In this document: piece by piece, positions 1 through 5,455 of the stretch | How the letters are laid out: every line of letters starts with the position of its first letter | Numbering within the stretch: position 1 is the first letter of the stretch | Source of the DNA: Firmicutes bacterium UBA1426 | Lineage (GTDB): Bacteria; Bacillota; Clostridia; Peptostreptococcales; Anaerovoracaceae | Assembly: GCA_002329675.1 (NCBI GenBank) | Contig: DCUA01000011.1 | Coordinates: 1-5,895, forward strand | Reading direction: 5' to 3' | DNA length: 5,895 nucleotides | Position numbers and translations under genes: made by a program | Notes under the pieces: generated by a model | Seen by the model: the letters and a program-made list of their open reading frames with translations, nothing else | Databases searched by the model: none | Told to the model about the DNA's origin: nothing

Positions 1-210
1 AAAGTAAAGAAGCAGTATGGATACAGCCAGGAAAACGATCACCTGCACCAACACAGGGGCTCCTGCAATGGCAGTGATGCTGGCGGCCACCCCGCCTATG
101 GTAAACCAAATGGTGGTAAGTCCCATGGTGAGAGCCTCAACGATGGCAAGGATCACAGCAATCAAAATCCAAATCAATGCAGTACTTACTGTGTAACCCA
201 TGATCTCCAT
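1..210 (-). CDS. NfeD-family membrane protein, N-terminal part (cut by left edge)
   Basis: The minus-strand frame opens at an ATG at 208-210 and stays open for 70 codons to the window edge, so the C-terminal part is missing. The visible protein begins MEIMGYTVSTALIWILIAVI and is almost entirely hydrophobic. It has a first membrane segment at about residues 10-28, a glycine-rich stretch (IWFTIGGVAAS) at about 34-44, and further hydrophobic segments to residue 70. The pattern of an acidic residue inside the first helix (IVEALTMG) followed by IWF-x-IGG is typical of the short NfeD proteins, which end in a cytoplasmic OB-fold and often work beside SPFH/flotillin-like scaffold proteins. The start is supported by the purine-rich site AGAAAGGGGA at 219-228, eight bases upstream. 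The family is assigned from the pattern only; the OB-fold that would confirm it lies outside the window. It lies 52 bases downstream of ispG and may be cotranscribed with it or have its own promoter. Confidence 0.72.
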   Translation of the reverse strand, partial: MEIMGYTVSTALIWILIAVILAIVEALTMGLTTIWFTIGGVAASITAIAGAPVLVQVIVFLAVSILLLYF

Positions 211-218
211 TAGATTAT

Positions 219-228
219 TCCCCTTTCT
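219..228 (-). promoter_or_regulatory. Ribosome binding site of the NfeD-family gene
   Basis: Read on the minus strand this is AGAAAGGGGA, ending eight bases before the ATG at 210. It fixes the start of a gene whose remaining length lies outside the window. Confidence 0.6.
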
Positions 229-236
229 ATAAATTA

Positions 237-245
237 ATCATACCA
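237..245 (-). promoter_or_regulatory. Possible extended -10 promoter before the NfeD-family gene
   Basis: The minus strand reads TGGTATGAT, which fits the extended -10 form TGn followed by a hexamer with five of six matches to TATAAT. The hexamer is 237-242. Seventeen bases upstream there is no convincing -35 (TAGCCC), which extended -10 promoters can tolerate. Transcription would begin near 230 and leave a leader of about 20 bases containing the ribosome binding site. This is an inference from a short match in AT-rich DNA, and read-through from ispG is equally possible. Confidence 0.25.
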
Positions 246-262
246 TTAAATCACTTAGAGGG

Positions 263-1351
263 CTACCTCTTATGGACCAACTCTTTGTCCAGAAGATCAA
301 AAAGCATATCCAGGCTTTCCTCAGCCGGGTAGGTTCCAATGGGTACACCCTTCCCGAACAGCGCTCCACGACCGCTGCCAAATGCCACTCCTATATCGGC
401 TCCCGCCGCTTCTCCCGGTCCGTTTACCTCACAGCCCATAACGGCTACTTTGATGGGTTTGATTCCTTCCTTGATCCATTTTTCCTGGTAAGGTTTCAGC
501 CTTTCTTCCACCTGACCGGCAAGCGAGACCAGGTCTACCTTAGTCCTTCCACAGGTCGGGCAGGATATGAGATCGATGCCACCCCTTCGAAGGCCTGCCG
601 TCTTTAACAGTTCTTTCGCAAAGCGGACCTCCTCCACAGGATCTCCTGTCAGAGATACGCGCATGGTGTCGCCGATACCGGCCAAGAGCAGGGCTCCGAT
701 TCCAACAGCTGATTTCAGTTTGCCGGTTGTTACGGTTCCCGATTCTGTAATACCGATATGTAAAGGGGTATCCAACTGCTCCGCAACAAGGAGATGGGCA
801 TCGTAATTGAGCTTCACATCTGATGCCTTCAAGGAAACGACTATGTCATGAAACCCCATATCTTCAATCAGCCCGGTCATAGTCACGGCGCTCTCGGCCA
901 GAGCTTCTGCTGTTACTCCTCCATATTTCCCGAGTAGCCGTCTTTCAAGTGAACCTGAGTTAACTCCTATCCGAATGGGGATTTCACGTTCCCGGGCAGC
1001 CTTCAGTACAGCCTGGACCCGGTCTTTGGACCCGATGTTTCCGGGGTTGATCCTGACTTTATCTGCGCCGTTTTCAATTGCAGATAATGCAAGACGGTAG
1101 TCGAAATGAATATCCGCTACAAGGGGAATGTTTATAGCTTTCTTTATTCTGCTGAGTGCTTCTGCAGCTTCTCTGTCGGGTACAGCACATCTCACGATCT
1201 CGCAGCCTGCATCGGTAAGTCTTGCAATCTGTTCTATCGTGGCTTTCACATCTCCGGTACTGGTATTGGTCATGGATTGAATGGATATCGGCGCTCCGCC
1301 GCCTATGAGTACATCCCCTACCCGTACCTGTCTTGTCATACCTTTCCTCAT
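263..1351 (-). CDS. ispG: 4-hydroxy-3-methylbut-2-en-1-yl diphosphate synthase (IspG/GcpE)
   Basis: IspG is the penultimate enzyme of the MEP isoprenoid pathway: a cytoplasmic [4Fe-4S] enzyme that reductively opens methylerythritol cyclodiphosphate to HMBPP. The 362-residue protein has the usual bacterial length. The N-terminal TIM-barrel part carries SIQSMTNTSTGDV (23-35), PLVADIHFDYRLA (76-88) and VRINPGNIG (99-107). The C-terminal cluster domain carries CPTCGRT (C264, C267) and MGCEVNGPGEA (C307 and E314), the three cysteines and glutamate known to hold the cluster. The ATG at 1351 has AGGTGAG at 1358-1364, six bases upstream. A second in-frame ATG at codon 5 (1339) would also be possible, preceded by AGGAAAGGT. 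Unlike the genes before it, ispG is not coupled to its upstream neighbour: 202 bases with a palindromic element lie between it and rseP. The stop is TAG. Confidence 0.97.
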   Translation of the reverse strand: MRKGMTRQVRVGDVLIGGGAPISIQSMTNTSTGDVKATIEQIARLTDAGCEIVRCAVPDREAAEALSRIKKAINIPLVADIHFDYRLALSAIENGADKVRINPGNIGSKDRVQAVLKAAREREIPIRIGVNSGSLERRLLGKYGGVTAEALAESAVTMTGLIEDMGFHDIVVSLKASDVKLNYDAHLLVAEQLDTPLHIGITESGTVTTGKLKSAVGIGALLLAGIGDTMRVSLTGDPVEEVRFAKELLKTAGLRRGGIDLISCPTCGRTKVDLVSLAGQVEERLKPYQEKWIKEGIKPIKVAVMGCEVNGPGEAAGADIGVAFGSGRGALFGKGVPIGTYPAEESLDMLFDLLDKELVHKR

Positions 1352-1357
1352 TAGTAA

Positions 1358-1364
1358 CTCACCT
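1358..1364 (-). promoter_or_regulatory. Ribosome binding site of ispG
   Basis: The minus strand reads AGGTGAG, six bases before the ATG at 1351. It favours this start over the second in-frame ATG at 1339. Confidence 0.55.
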
Positions 1365-1403
1365 ATAACTACTCTACAACTCGAATTAGTGCATTAATAT
1401 ATC

Positions 1404-1536
1404 AGTTGATAGCGGAGCAGGGTTACCCTCCCGCTCGATAGCCGTGCGCTGCGTGCCGTACGATCAGGTCAGTCCGTCCTGCCCTGTTGGCACTTGCTTA
1501 CACTCGCCGGAGTGCAACCCTGCTCCGCTATCAACT
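1404..1536. repeat. Palindromic element with 21-base perfect terminal inverted repeats
   Basis: The arms 1404-1424 and 1516-1536 are exact reverse complements over 21 bases; the left arm begins AGTTGATAGCGGAGCAGG. Pairing continues inwards with three mismatches (1425, 1427, 1432) to 1434/1506, giving 28 pairs out of 31. The 71-base interior has its own complementary pairs, GTGCC 1453-1457 with GGCAC 1489-1493 and CAGG 1465-1468 with CCTG 1478-1481. A competing hairpin is CACTC-GCCG-GAGTG at 1501-1514. The element begins 17 bases past the rseP stop and ends 52 bases before the ispG start. It has no reading frame of its own that I would support and no clear target-site duplication. On the minus strand no U-run follows it, so it is not a standard terminator of the operon. 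It may be a dispersed small palindromic repeat (MITE-like or REP-like) or a structured intercistronic RNA; this window cannot decide. Confidence 0.8.
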
Positions 1537-1553
1537 TTTGTCTCGAACAACTG

Positions 1554-2561
1554 TCAGTTCAGGATAAAGCGATCTACATCCTGTACCACAAGATAAATCA
1601 TCAGAGCAAACAACAGCATGAGACCGGCAAAATGGATCTTCGACTCCACCGAATCGGTGATCGCCTTTCCCGTGATCTGCCGGATCACCAGAAACAGCAT
1701 CCTTCCACCATCCAAAGCGGGGAAAGGCAGCATGTTAACGATTGCCAGGTTCAGACTGATTAGCGCCGTTAAGTTTGCAATATAGAAGATCCCCATCTTG
1801 GCCTGGTCGTTGATAATACTCACGATTCCCACAGGACCTACAAGATCGCTCATGGAACCCCCACCGGTGAACAGTAGCTTAAGGTAGCTGAGCATTTCCC
1901 CTGCCAGCTCCCATGTACTCGTAACACCTGCTATCACCGCTTTGCCAAAAGAATGCTCCAGCCTGGACGTGATACCTATGACGCGCCTTCCATCTTCATT
2001 TGTGGTCACACCGCTTATCAGGGTCAGCTCCTTGCCATCTCTCTCTATGATTAAGCTGACTGTTTCTCCCTCGCTGGCGGCCAGCGTTCCGGTCACATCG
2101 TTCCAGCTATTAACCTTAGTGTCGTTGATCTGAACGATCCGATCCCCGGGCTCAAGCCCTGCCTTCTCTGCAGGATAGCCTTCTGAGACCAGGTCGATCA
2201 CATTACTGGTCATTCCAATGGCCAGAGCTATGATGGTGATGATAACCACAGTGGTGACCAGGTTCATAAAGGAACCGGCTACCAGAACCACACTCCGCTG
2301 TAAAGGTGATTTGTTGTTGAAAGATCTCGGATCGTCGGAATCTTCATCCTCACCTTCCATCTTCACATAGCCGCCTATCGGGAAAGCCCGAAGGGAATAG
2401 CGTGTCTCGCCTTTACCGAAATGCAAGAGAGCGGGACCCATTCCCAGAGAAAACTCGTTCACCCTGACTCCCACAGATTTGGCAGCCACGAAGTGGCCCA
2501 GTTCATGAACAAAAATCAACAGACAGAATATTAATACCGCATATATTATCGTTGCTCCCAT
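1554..2561 (-). CDS. rseP: RIP metalloprotease RseP/RasP (site-2 protease family)
   Basis: This is an intramembrane zinc protease that makes the second cut in regulated intramembrane proteolysis, for example of anti-sigma factors, and clears membrane-bound remnant peptides. The 335-residue protein shows, in order: a first membrane helix with the zinc-binding HELGH motif (19-23, E20 catalytic); GGYVKMEGE (63-71); a second helix region (about 91-115) with AGSFMN, where many relatives have AGP; a single PDZ domain (about 122-198) containing GLEPGDRIVQIN; the second active-site motif NMLPFPALDGGR (276-287), whose D284 is the third metal ligand; and a last helix at about 308-326. Gram-positive relatives likewise have one PDZ domain where E. 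coli RseP has two. Its start overlaps the end of dxr by 16 bases, and the purine-rich site GGGAAAGG inside dxr lies eight bases upstream. The substrate is not indicated by any neighbour. The stop is TGA. Confidence 0.96.
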   Translation of the reverse strand: MGATIIYAVLIFCLLIFVHELGHFVAAKSVGVRVNEFSLGMGPALLHFGKGETRYSLRAFPIGGYVKMEGEDEDSDDPRSFNNKSPLQRSVVLVAGSFMNLVTTVVIITIIALAIGMTSNVIDLVSEGYPAEKAGLEPGDRIVQINDTKVNSWNDVTGTLAASEGETVSLIIERDGKELTLISGVTTNEDGRRVIGITSRLEHSFGKAVIAGVTSTWELAGEMLSYLKLLFTGGGSMSDLVGPVGIVSIINDQAKMGIFYIANLTALISLNLAIVNMLPFPALDGGRMLFLVIRQITGKAITDSVESKIHFAGLMLLFALMIYLVVQDVDRFILN

Positions 2562-3691
2562 ACTGATAACCTTTCCCTGATCTCACTATCGATCTCCAAG
2601 ATATCATCCAGATCCATATCATATCGGGGCATATGCTGCTCCAAAACCTTTTCTATGGTATTCTGGATCGCAATAAAGGAGATCTTCCCCTCTAAAAACT
2701 GCTGTACCAACACTTCGTTTGCAGCATTTAACACTACAGGATAGCTTCCGCCCAACTTCAATGCTTCGTAAGCCATACCCAGACAGCGGAAGACCTGCAG
2801 GTCCACAGATTCGAAGTGCAGTTGCCCCAGTTGGAAGAAATCTACTCCCTCGAAGTGATTCACCAACCTGTCCGGATAGGCAAACGCATAGCTGATGGGC
2901 ACTCTCATGTCCGGCATTCCCAGTTGCGCCATGATAGAACCATCTGCAAATTCCACCATGGAGTGTATGATACTCTCCCTCTGGACTACCACATTAATGA
3001 TGTCCGGCTCCACATCGAAGAGCCACCTGGCTTCGATCACCTCCAGGCCCTTGTTCATCATGGTGGCTGAATCTATAGTGATCTTGCTGCCCATACTCCA
3101 ATTTGGATGTCTTAGAGCCTGCTCCACAGTAACTCTCTCCAGCCTGTCAAGTGTATATCCTCTGAAAGGCCCCCCCGATGCAGTCAGAAGTATTCGCCGG
3201 ATCTTCTGGCCTTCATTTCCCTGAAGTGCCTGAAAAATAGCGCTGTGCTCACTGTCCACCGGAATAAGACGTACTCCTCTTTCCTCCACAGCTCTCATCA
3301 CGATGGCGCCGCCGGCAACCAGAGTCTCTTTGTTAGCCAGAGCAACGTCTCTTCCAGCGTCGATAGCCTTAAGAGTTGGCTCAAGACCACGCATACCAAC
3401 CAGTGCGTTCAGTATCATTTCGCTGTCGGCCTGCGCAGCTGTTTGCTTCAGTCCTTCTTTTCCCCAAAGCACTTCCGTCTTGGGGAACTGTCTTCTTAGA
3501 CGCAAGGCATCTGCTTCCTGTTCCACACAGACGATGTCCGGATGAAATTTCAGGATCTGCGACTCCAGCAGATCCACACGCTTACCGCAGGTCAGAGCAG
3601 TTACCCTGAATCGGCCCTGATTCATTTTTATGATATCGAGGGCCTGGGTTCCGATAGAACCCGTAGAGCCCAGTATTCCTATCTTCTTCAT
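2546..3691 (-). CDS. dxr: 1-deoxy-D-xylulose 5-phosphate reductoisomerase (Dxr/IspC)
   Basis: Dxr converts DXP to 2-C-methyl-D-erythritol 4-phosphate with NADPH and a divalent metal, the first committed step of the MEP pathway and the target of fosmidomycin. The 381 residues are full length. The N-terminal Rossmann fold has GSTGSIG (9-15 region) for NADPH, then ALANKETLVAGG (117-128). The catalytic domain has PVDSEHSAIFQALQG (145-159) with metal ligands D146 and E148, TASGGPF (170-176), the flexible loop HPNWSMG (195-201) that closes over substrate, and SATMMNKGLEVIEA (208-221) with the third ligand E217. The helical C-terminal domain follows. Its ATG shares one base with the cdsA stop (TAATG at 3689-3693). 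Upstream I see only a weak CTGGT-type match and no good Shine-Dalgarno site, so translation probably depends on ribosomes finishing cdsA. Confidence 0.97.
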   Translation of the reverse strand: MKKIGILGSTGSIGTQALDIIKMNQGRFRVTALTCGKRVDLLESQILKFHPDIVCVEQEADALRLRRQFPKTEVLWGKEGLKQTAAQADSEMILNALVGMRGLEPTLKAIDAGRDVALANKETLVAGGAIVMRAVEERGVRLIPVDSEHSAIFQALQGNEGQKIRRILLTASGGPFRGYTLDRLERVTVEQALRHPNWSMGSKITIDSATMMNKGLEVIEARWLFDVEPDIINVVVQRESIIHSMVEFADGSIMAQLGMPDMRVPISYAFAYPDRLVNHFEGVDFFQLGQLHFESVDLQVFRCLGMAYEALKLGGSYPVVLNAANEVLVQQFLEGKISFIAIQNTIEKVLEQHMPRYDMDLDDILEIDSEIRERLSVWEQR

Positions 3692-4470
3692 TAGAATATT
3701 ACCAGCATTATATAATAATACACAAAAGGTGCGGTAAAAAGCACGCTATCGAAGCGATCCAATATTCCTCCATGGCCGGGTATCAGATTTCCGTAGTCCT
3801 TAATGCCCATTTTCCGTTTGAATATGGACGCCGTTAAGTCACCTGCCTGGGCAGCAATGCTTCCGAAAAACCCGATCATAATATAATGTATTATGGATCC
3901 CTCGGTTATTAGATACCCAAAGATGGTACATAAAATCACACTGCCGGCAATGCCGCCAAGGGCACCCTCGATGGTCTTTTTAGGGCTGATTTTGGGGCAG
4001 AGCTTATGTTTTCCAAGAAAGTAGCCGGTGAAGTAGGCCATTATATCCGTGCCGAAGGCGGTAAGTATCACCAGCCAGATCAGATTTCCCATTCCCGTTC
4101 GGTCGATAAGCACTACATGGAAAGAGAAAAAAACTACGTAAAAAACACCTATAATCGTTGCCATGCCATCGGCCAACTGTCTTTCTTCGATCCTAAAGAG
4201 GTAAAGAAGGCTGGCAGCGACTACAGCGAAAAACCAAAGCAAATACATGTGAAGCCCCTCGCCCAACAATACCAGCGCATATAGAGCCACTGCGGAGATC
4301 CAGCCGATCCAGCGGTTGGGAAAGATTTTAATTGCTTCAAAACCTCTGTAAAATTCGCTCACACCAACGACGGCTATCAGCAGACAAGCAGCCCAGAGCA
4401 ACGGACCCCGATAATACAAAACCACCAATAGGGGCAACAAAATCACACTTGACAGTATTCTTGTCTTCAT
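3691..4470 (-). CDS. cdsA: Phosphatidate cytidylyltransferase (CDP-diglyceride synthase)
   Basis: CdsA is an integral membrane enzyme that joins CTP and phosphatidic acid to give CDP-diacylglycerol, the precursor of all the main phospholipids. The 259-residue protein is mostly hydrophobic, with about seven to eight likely membrane segments (for example 5-20, 24-38, 54-70, 73-91, 105-121, 130-150, 170-188 and 243-258). The family signature lies near the C-terminus at 215-241: it begins SIFKRKMGIKD and ends PGHGGILDRFD, with the metal-binding acidic residues. TDIMAYFTGYFLGKHK (141-156) and SPKKTIEGALGG (162-173) are further conserved blocks. The start overlaps the uppS stop in an ATGA (4467-4470) and has a strong GGAGGAG at 4475-4481. 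The end runs into dxr by one base. The length is normal for Firmicutes and nothing appears broken. Confidence 0.96.
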   Translation of the reverse strand: MKTRILSSVILLPLLVVLYYRGPLLWAACLLIAVVGVSEFYRGFEAIKIFPNRWIGWISAVALYALVLLGEGLHMYLLWFFAVVAASLLYLFRIEERQLADGMATIIGVFYVVFFSFHVVLIDRTGMGNLIWLVILTAFGTDIMAYFTGYFLGKHKLCPKISPKKTIEGALGGIAGSVILCTIFGYLITEGSIIHYIMIGFFGSIAAQAGDLTASIFKRKMGIKDYGNLIPGHGGILDRFDSVLFTAPFVYYYIMLVIF

Positions 4471-5183
4471 TTGACTCCTCCGAACCGGCGCGCCCTTTTG
4501 GCGTATTCTGCTATAGCTTCTTCATACCGTTCAGGTGTGAAATCCGGCCAGTAAACCTCGCTGAAAACGAACTCACTGTAAGCACTCTGCCACAGCAGGA
4601 AATTGGAGAGTCTCACTTCCCCACTGGTCCGTATGACGAGATCCGGATCGGGGATATCCTTTGTGAACAGATATTGAGAAAAGACTGCTTCAGTCAATTC
4701 CGACTCCGCGAGATTACCGGCAGCAACATCCCTCGCCACACCTTTTACCGCCTGAAGAATTTCGTCCCTGCTTCCGTAGTTTAAGGCAATATGAAATTGA
4801 AGCCCTGAATTGTCCTTTGTTTTTCTCAAAGCCTCTTCTAATTTCTTCACGGCATCTTCCGGTAGTTTCTTATAATTACCCAGCACGCTGACTTTCACAT
4901 TGTTCTCGTGAAGTTCCCCGAGTTCCTTATCCACATATTGAACAAGAATCTTAAAAATCCCGCCCACCTCTTCACTGGGTCTCCGCCAGTTTTCGGTAGA
5001 GAAGGCGTAAACAGTCAGGTGCCTGATGCCTAATGTGGATGATCGCTTCACGATTTCTTTCAAAGCTTTCATCCCTGCATTGTGCCCTGCGAGCCGGGGA
5101 AGATTCCTCATCTTTGCCCAGCGCCCGTTACCATCCATTACAATGGCAACGTGGTCGGGAAGTCTTTCAAACTTCAAGCGCAC
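4467..5183 (-). CDS. uppS: Isoprenyl transferase, undecaprenyl diphosphate synthase (UppS)
   Basis: This cis-prenyltransferase adds eight isopentenyl units to farnesyl diphosphate to make the C55 carrier for peptidoglycan and wall polymer synthesis. The 238 residues contain HVAIVMDGNGRWA (11-23) with catalytic D17, LTVYAFSTENWRRP (56-69), and the C-terminal substrate-binding blocks DLVIRTSGEVRLSNF (181-195) and SEFVFSEVYWPDF (203-215) with E209 as the expected magnesium ligand. The product length cannot be read from sequence with certainty, but the position beside cdsA and frr is that of uppS. The start is not ATG: the frame begins at GTG (5181-5183), yet the AAAGGAG at 5186-5192 lies only two bases away. 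A TTG two codons in (5175-5177) lies at an ideal eight bases and may be the true start, giving 236 residues. The stop overlaps the cdsA start by four bases. Confidence 0.96.
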   Translation of the reverse strand: MRLKFERLPDHVAIVMDGNGRWAKMRNLPRLAGHNAGMKALKEIVKRSSTLGIRHLTVYAFSTENWRRPSEEVGGIFKILVQYVDKELGELHENNVKVSVLGNYKKLPEDAVKKLEEALRKTKDNSGLQFHIALNYGSRDEILQAVKGVARDVAAGNLAESELTEAVFSQYLFTKDIPDPDLVIRTSGEVRLSNFLLWQSAYSEFVFSEVYWPDFTPERYEEAIAEYAKRARRFGGVK

Positions 5184-5185
5184 AT

Positions 5186-5192
5186 CTCCTTT
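5186..5192 (-). promoter_or_regulatory. Ribosome binding site of uppS that bears on the choice of start
   Basis: The minus strand reads AAAGGAG followed by ATGTGCGCTTG. The GTG at 5183 is only two bases away and the ATG at 5185 abuts it; that ATG opens a frame of three codons ending in TGA. The in-frame TTG at 5177 sits eight bases away. Spacing therefore favours TTG. Confidence 0.6.
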
Positions 5193-5200
5193 GTTAAGAA

Positions 5201-5226
5201 GGGACGGTTTCTCGCTGTACCGCCCC
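5201..5226 (-). other. Intercistronic stem-loop before uppS
   Basis: On the minus strand GGGGCGGU (5219-5226) can pair with ACCGUCCC (5201-5208) over eight base pairs with one G-U wobble, around a ten-base loop. The sequence that follows is UUCUUAACAAAGGAG, so the U-run is too poor for a good intrinsic terminator. The stem ends eight bases before the uppS Shine-Dalgarno site. It might set RNA stability, give partial attenuation or influence loading on uppS; no function can be shown from this sequence. Confidence 0.4.
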
Positions 5227-5260
5227 TAACTGCATCCTGATTTAATTATCGGTCTGTCAG

Positions 5261-5455
5261 TCACCGAAAATAATCCGGCACTTTGCACAAGGTGAGCCGA
5301 TATTTCCCTTCGGTAAATTCTTGTTTTATTACTCTAAGATATCCTTCATCCAATGGCTTGCGAGGAGGAGCCGTAACTACCGTCTCCCATGAGAGGCCCC
5401 GGGCTTCCAGCAGGCGGATGGCCTTATCTTCACTAAGCCCCAGCAAATCGATCAT
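5261..5455 (-). CDS. Small protein, probable single PASTA-like domain, function unknown
   Basis: This is a 64-codon gene between frr and uppS. Translation is well supported: the ATG shares one base with the frr stop (TGATG at 5453-5457) and GGAGGT at 5459-5464 precedes it at normal distance. The protein has no signal peptide or membrane segment and so should be cytoplasmic. Its order of features follows a PASTA domain: LLGLSEDKAIRLLEARGL (4-21) resembles the usual V-x-G-x-S-x-x-x-A-x-x-x-L-x-x-x-G-L start and helix, and GYLRVIKQEFTEGKYRLTLC (38-57) resembles the following G-x-V-I-x-Q-x-P-x-x-G strands. PASTA domains normally occur outside the cell at the ends of PknB-type kinases and penicillin-binding proteins; a free cytoplasmic copy would not meet muropeptides. 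The likeness is read by eye and may be only a shared fold. I recognise no established name or function. Confidence 0.75.
   Translation of the reverse strand: MIDLLGLSEDKAIRLLEARGLSWETVVTAPPRKPLDEGYLRVIKQEFTEGKYRLTLCKVPDYFR

Noticed and set aside
257..270. Short hairpin AGAGG-GCTA-CCTCT at the ispG stop, as a terminator
   Set aside because: The stem is only five pairs and is not followed by a U-run on the minus strand, so it would not terminate.
272..607. A 111-codon plus-strand open frame
   Set aside because: It is antisense to the C-terminal domain of ispG, whose cysteine motifs are intact. The frame is explained by codon use on the other strand.
1396..1403. Possible -10 (TATATT) for ispG just after the palindrome
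   Set aside because: No -35-like hexamer lies at a usable distance inside the GC-rich arm, and the region is AT-rich enough to give such a match by chance.
1404..1536. Palindromic element as an intrinsic terminator for rseP, or as a CRISPR or tRNA-like unit
   Set aside because: There is no U-run after the stem on the transcribed strand, there is no repeated spacer array, and the inner arms do not fit a tRNA cloverleaf.
1494..1763. Plus-strand open frame covering the right arm of the palindromic element
   Set aside because: It runs antisense into the end of rseP and starts inside the repeat. No plausible protein or start signals are seen.
4332..4784. A 150-codon plus-strand open frame
   Set aside because: It lies antisense across the cdsA start and the uppS 3' half, both certain genes. 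Its translation has no recognisable motif and I see no support for translation.
5245..5273. Possible promoter for uppS with GATAAT at 5245-5250
   Set aside because: The hexamer matches five of six, but the positions 16-18 bases upstream (TTATTT and neighbours) do not resemble TTGACA and there is no TGn extension. It is likely chance in AT-rich sequence.
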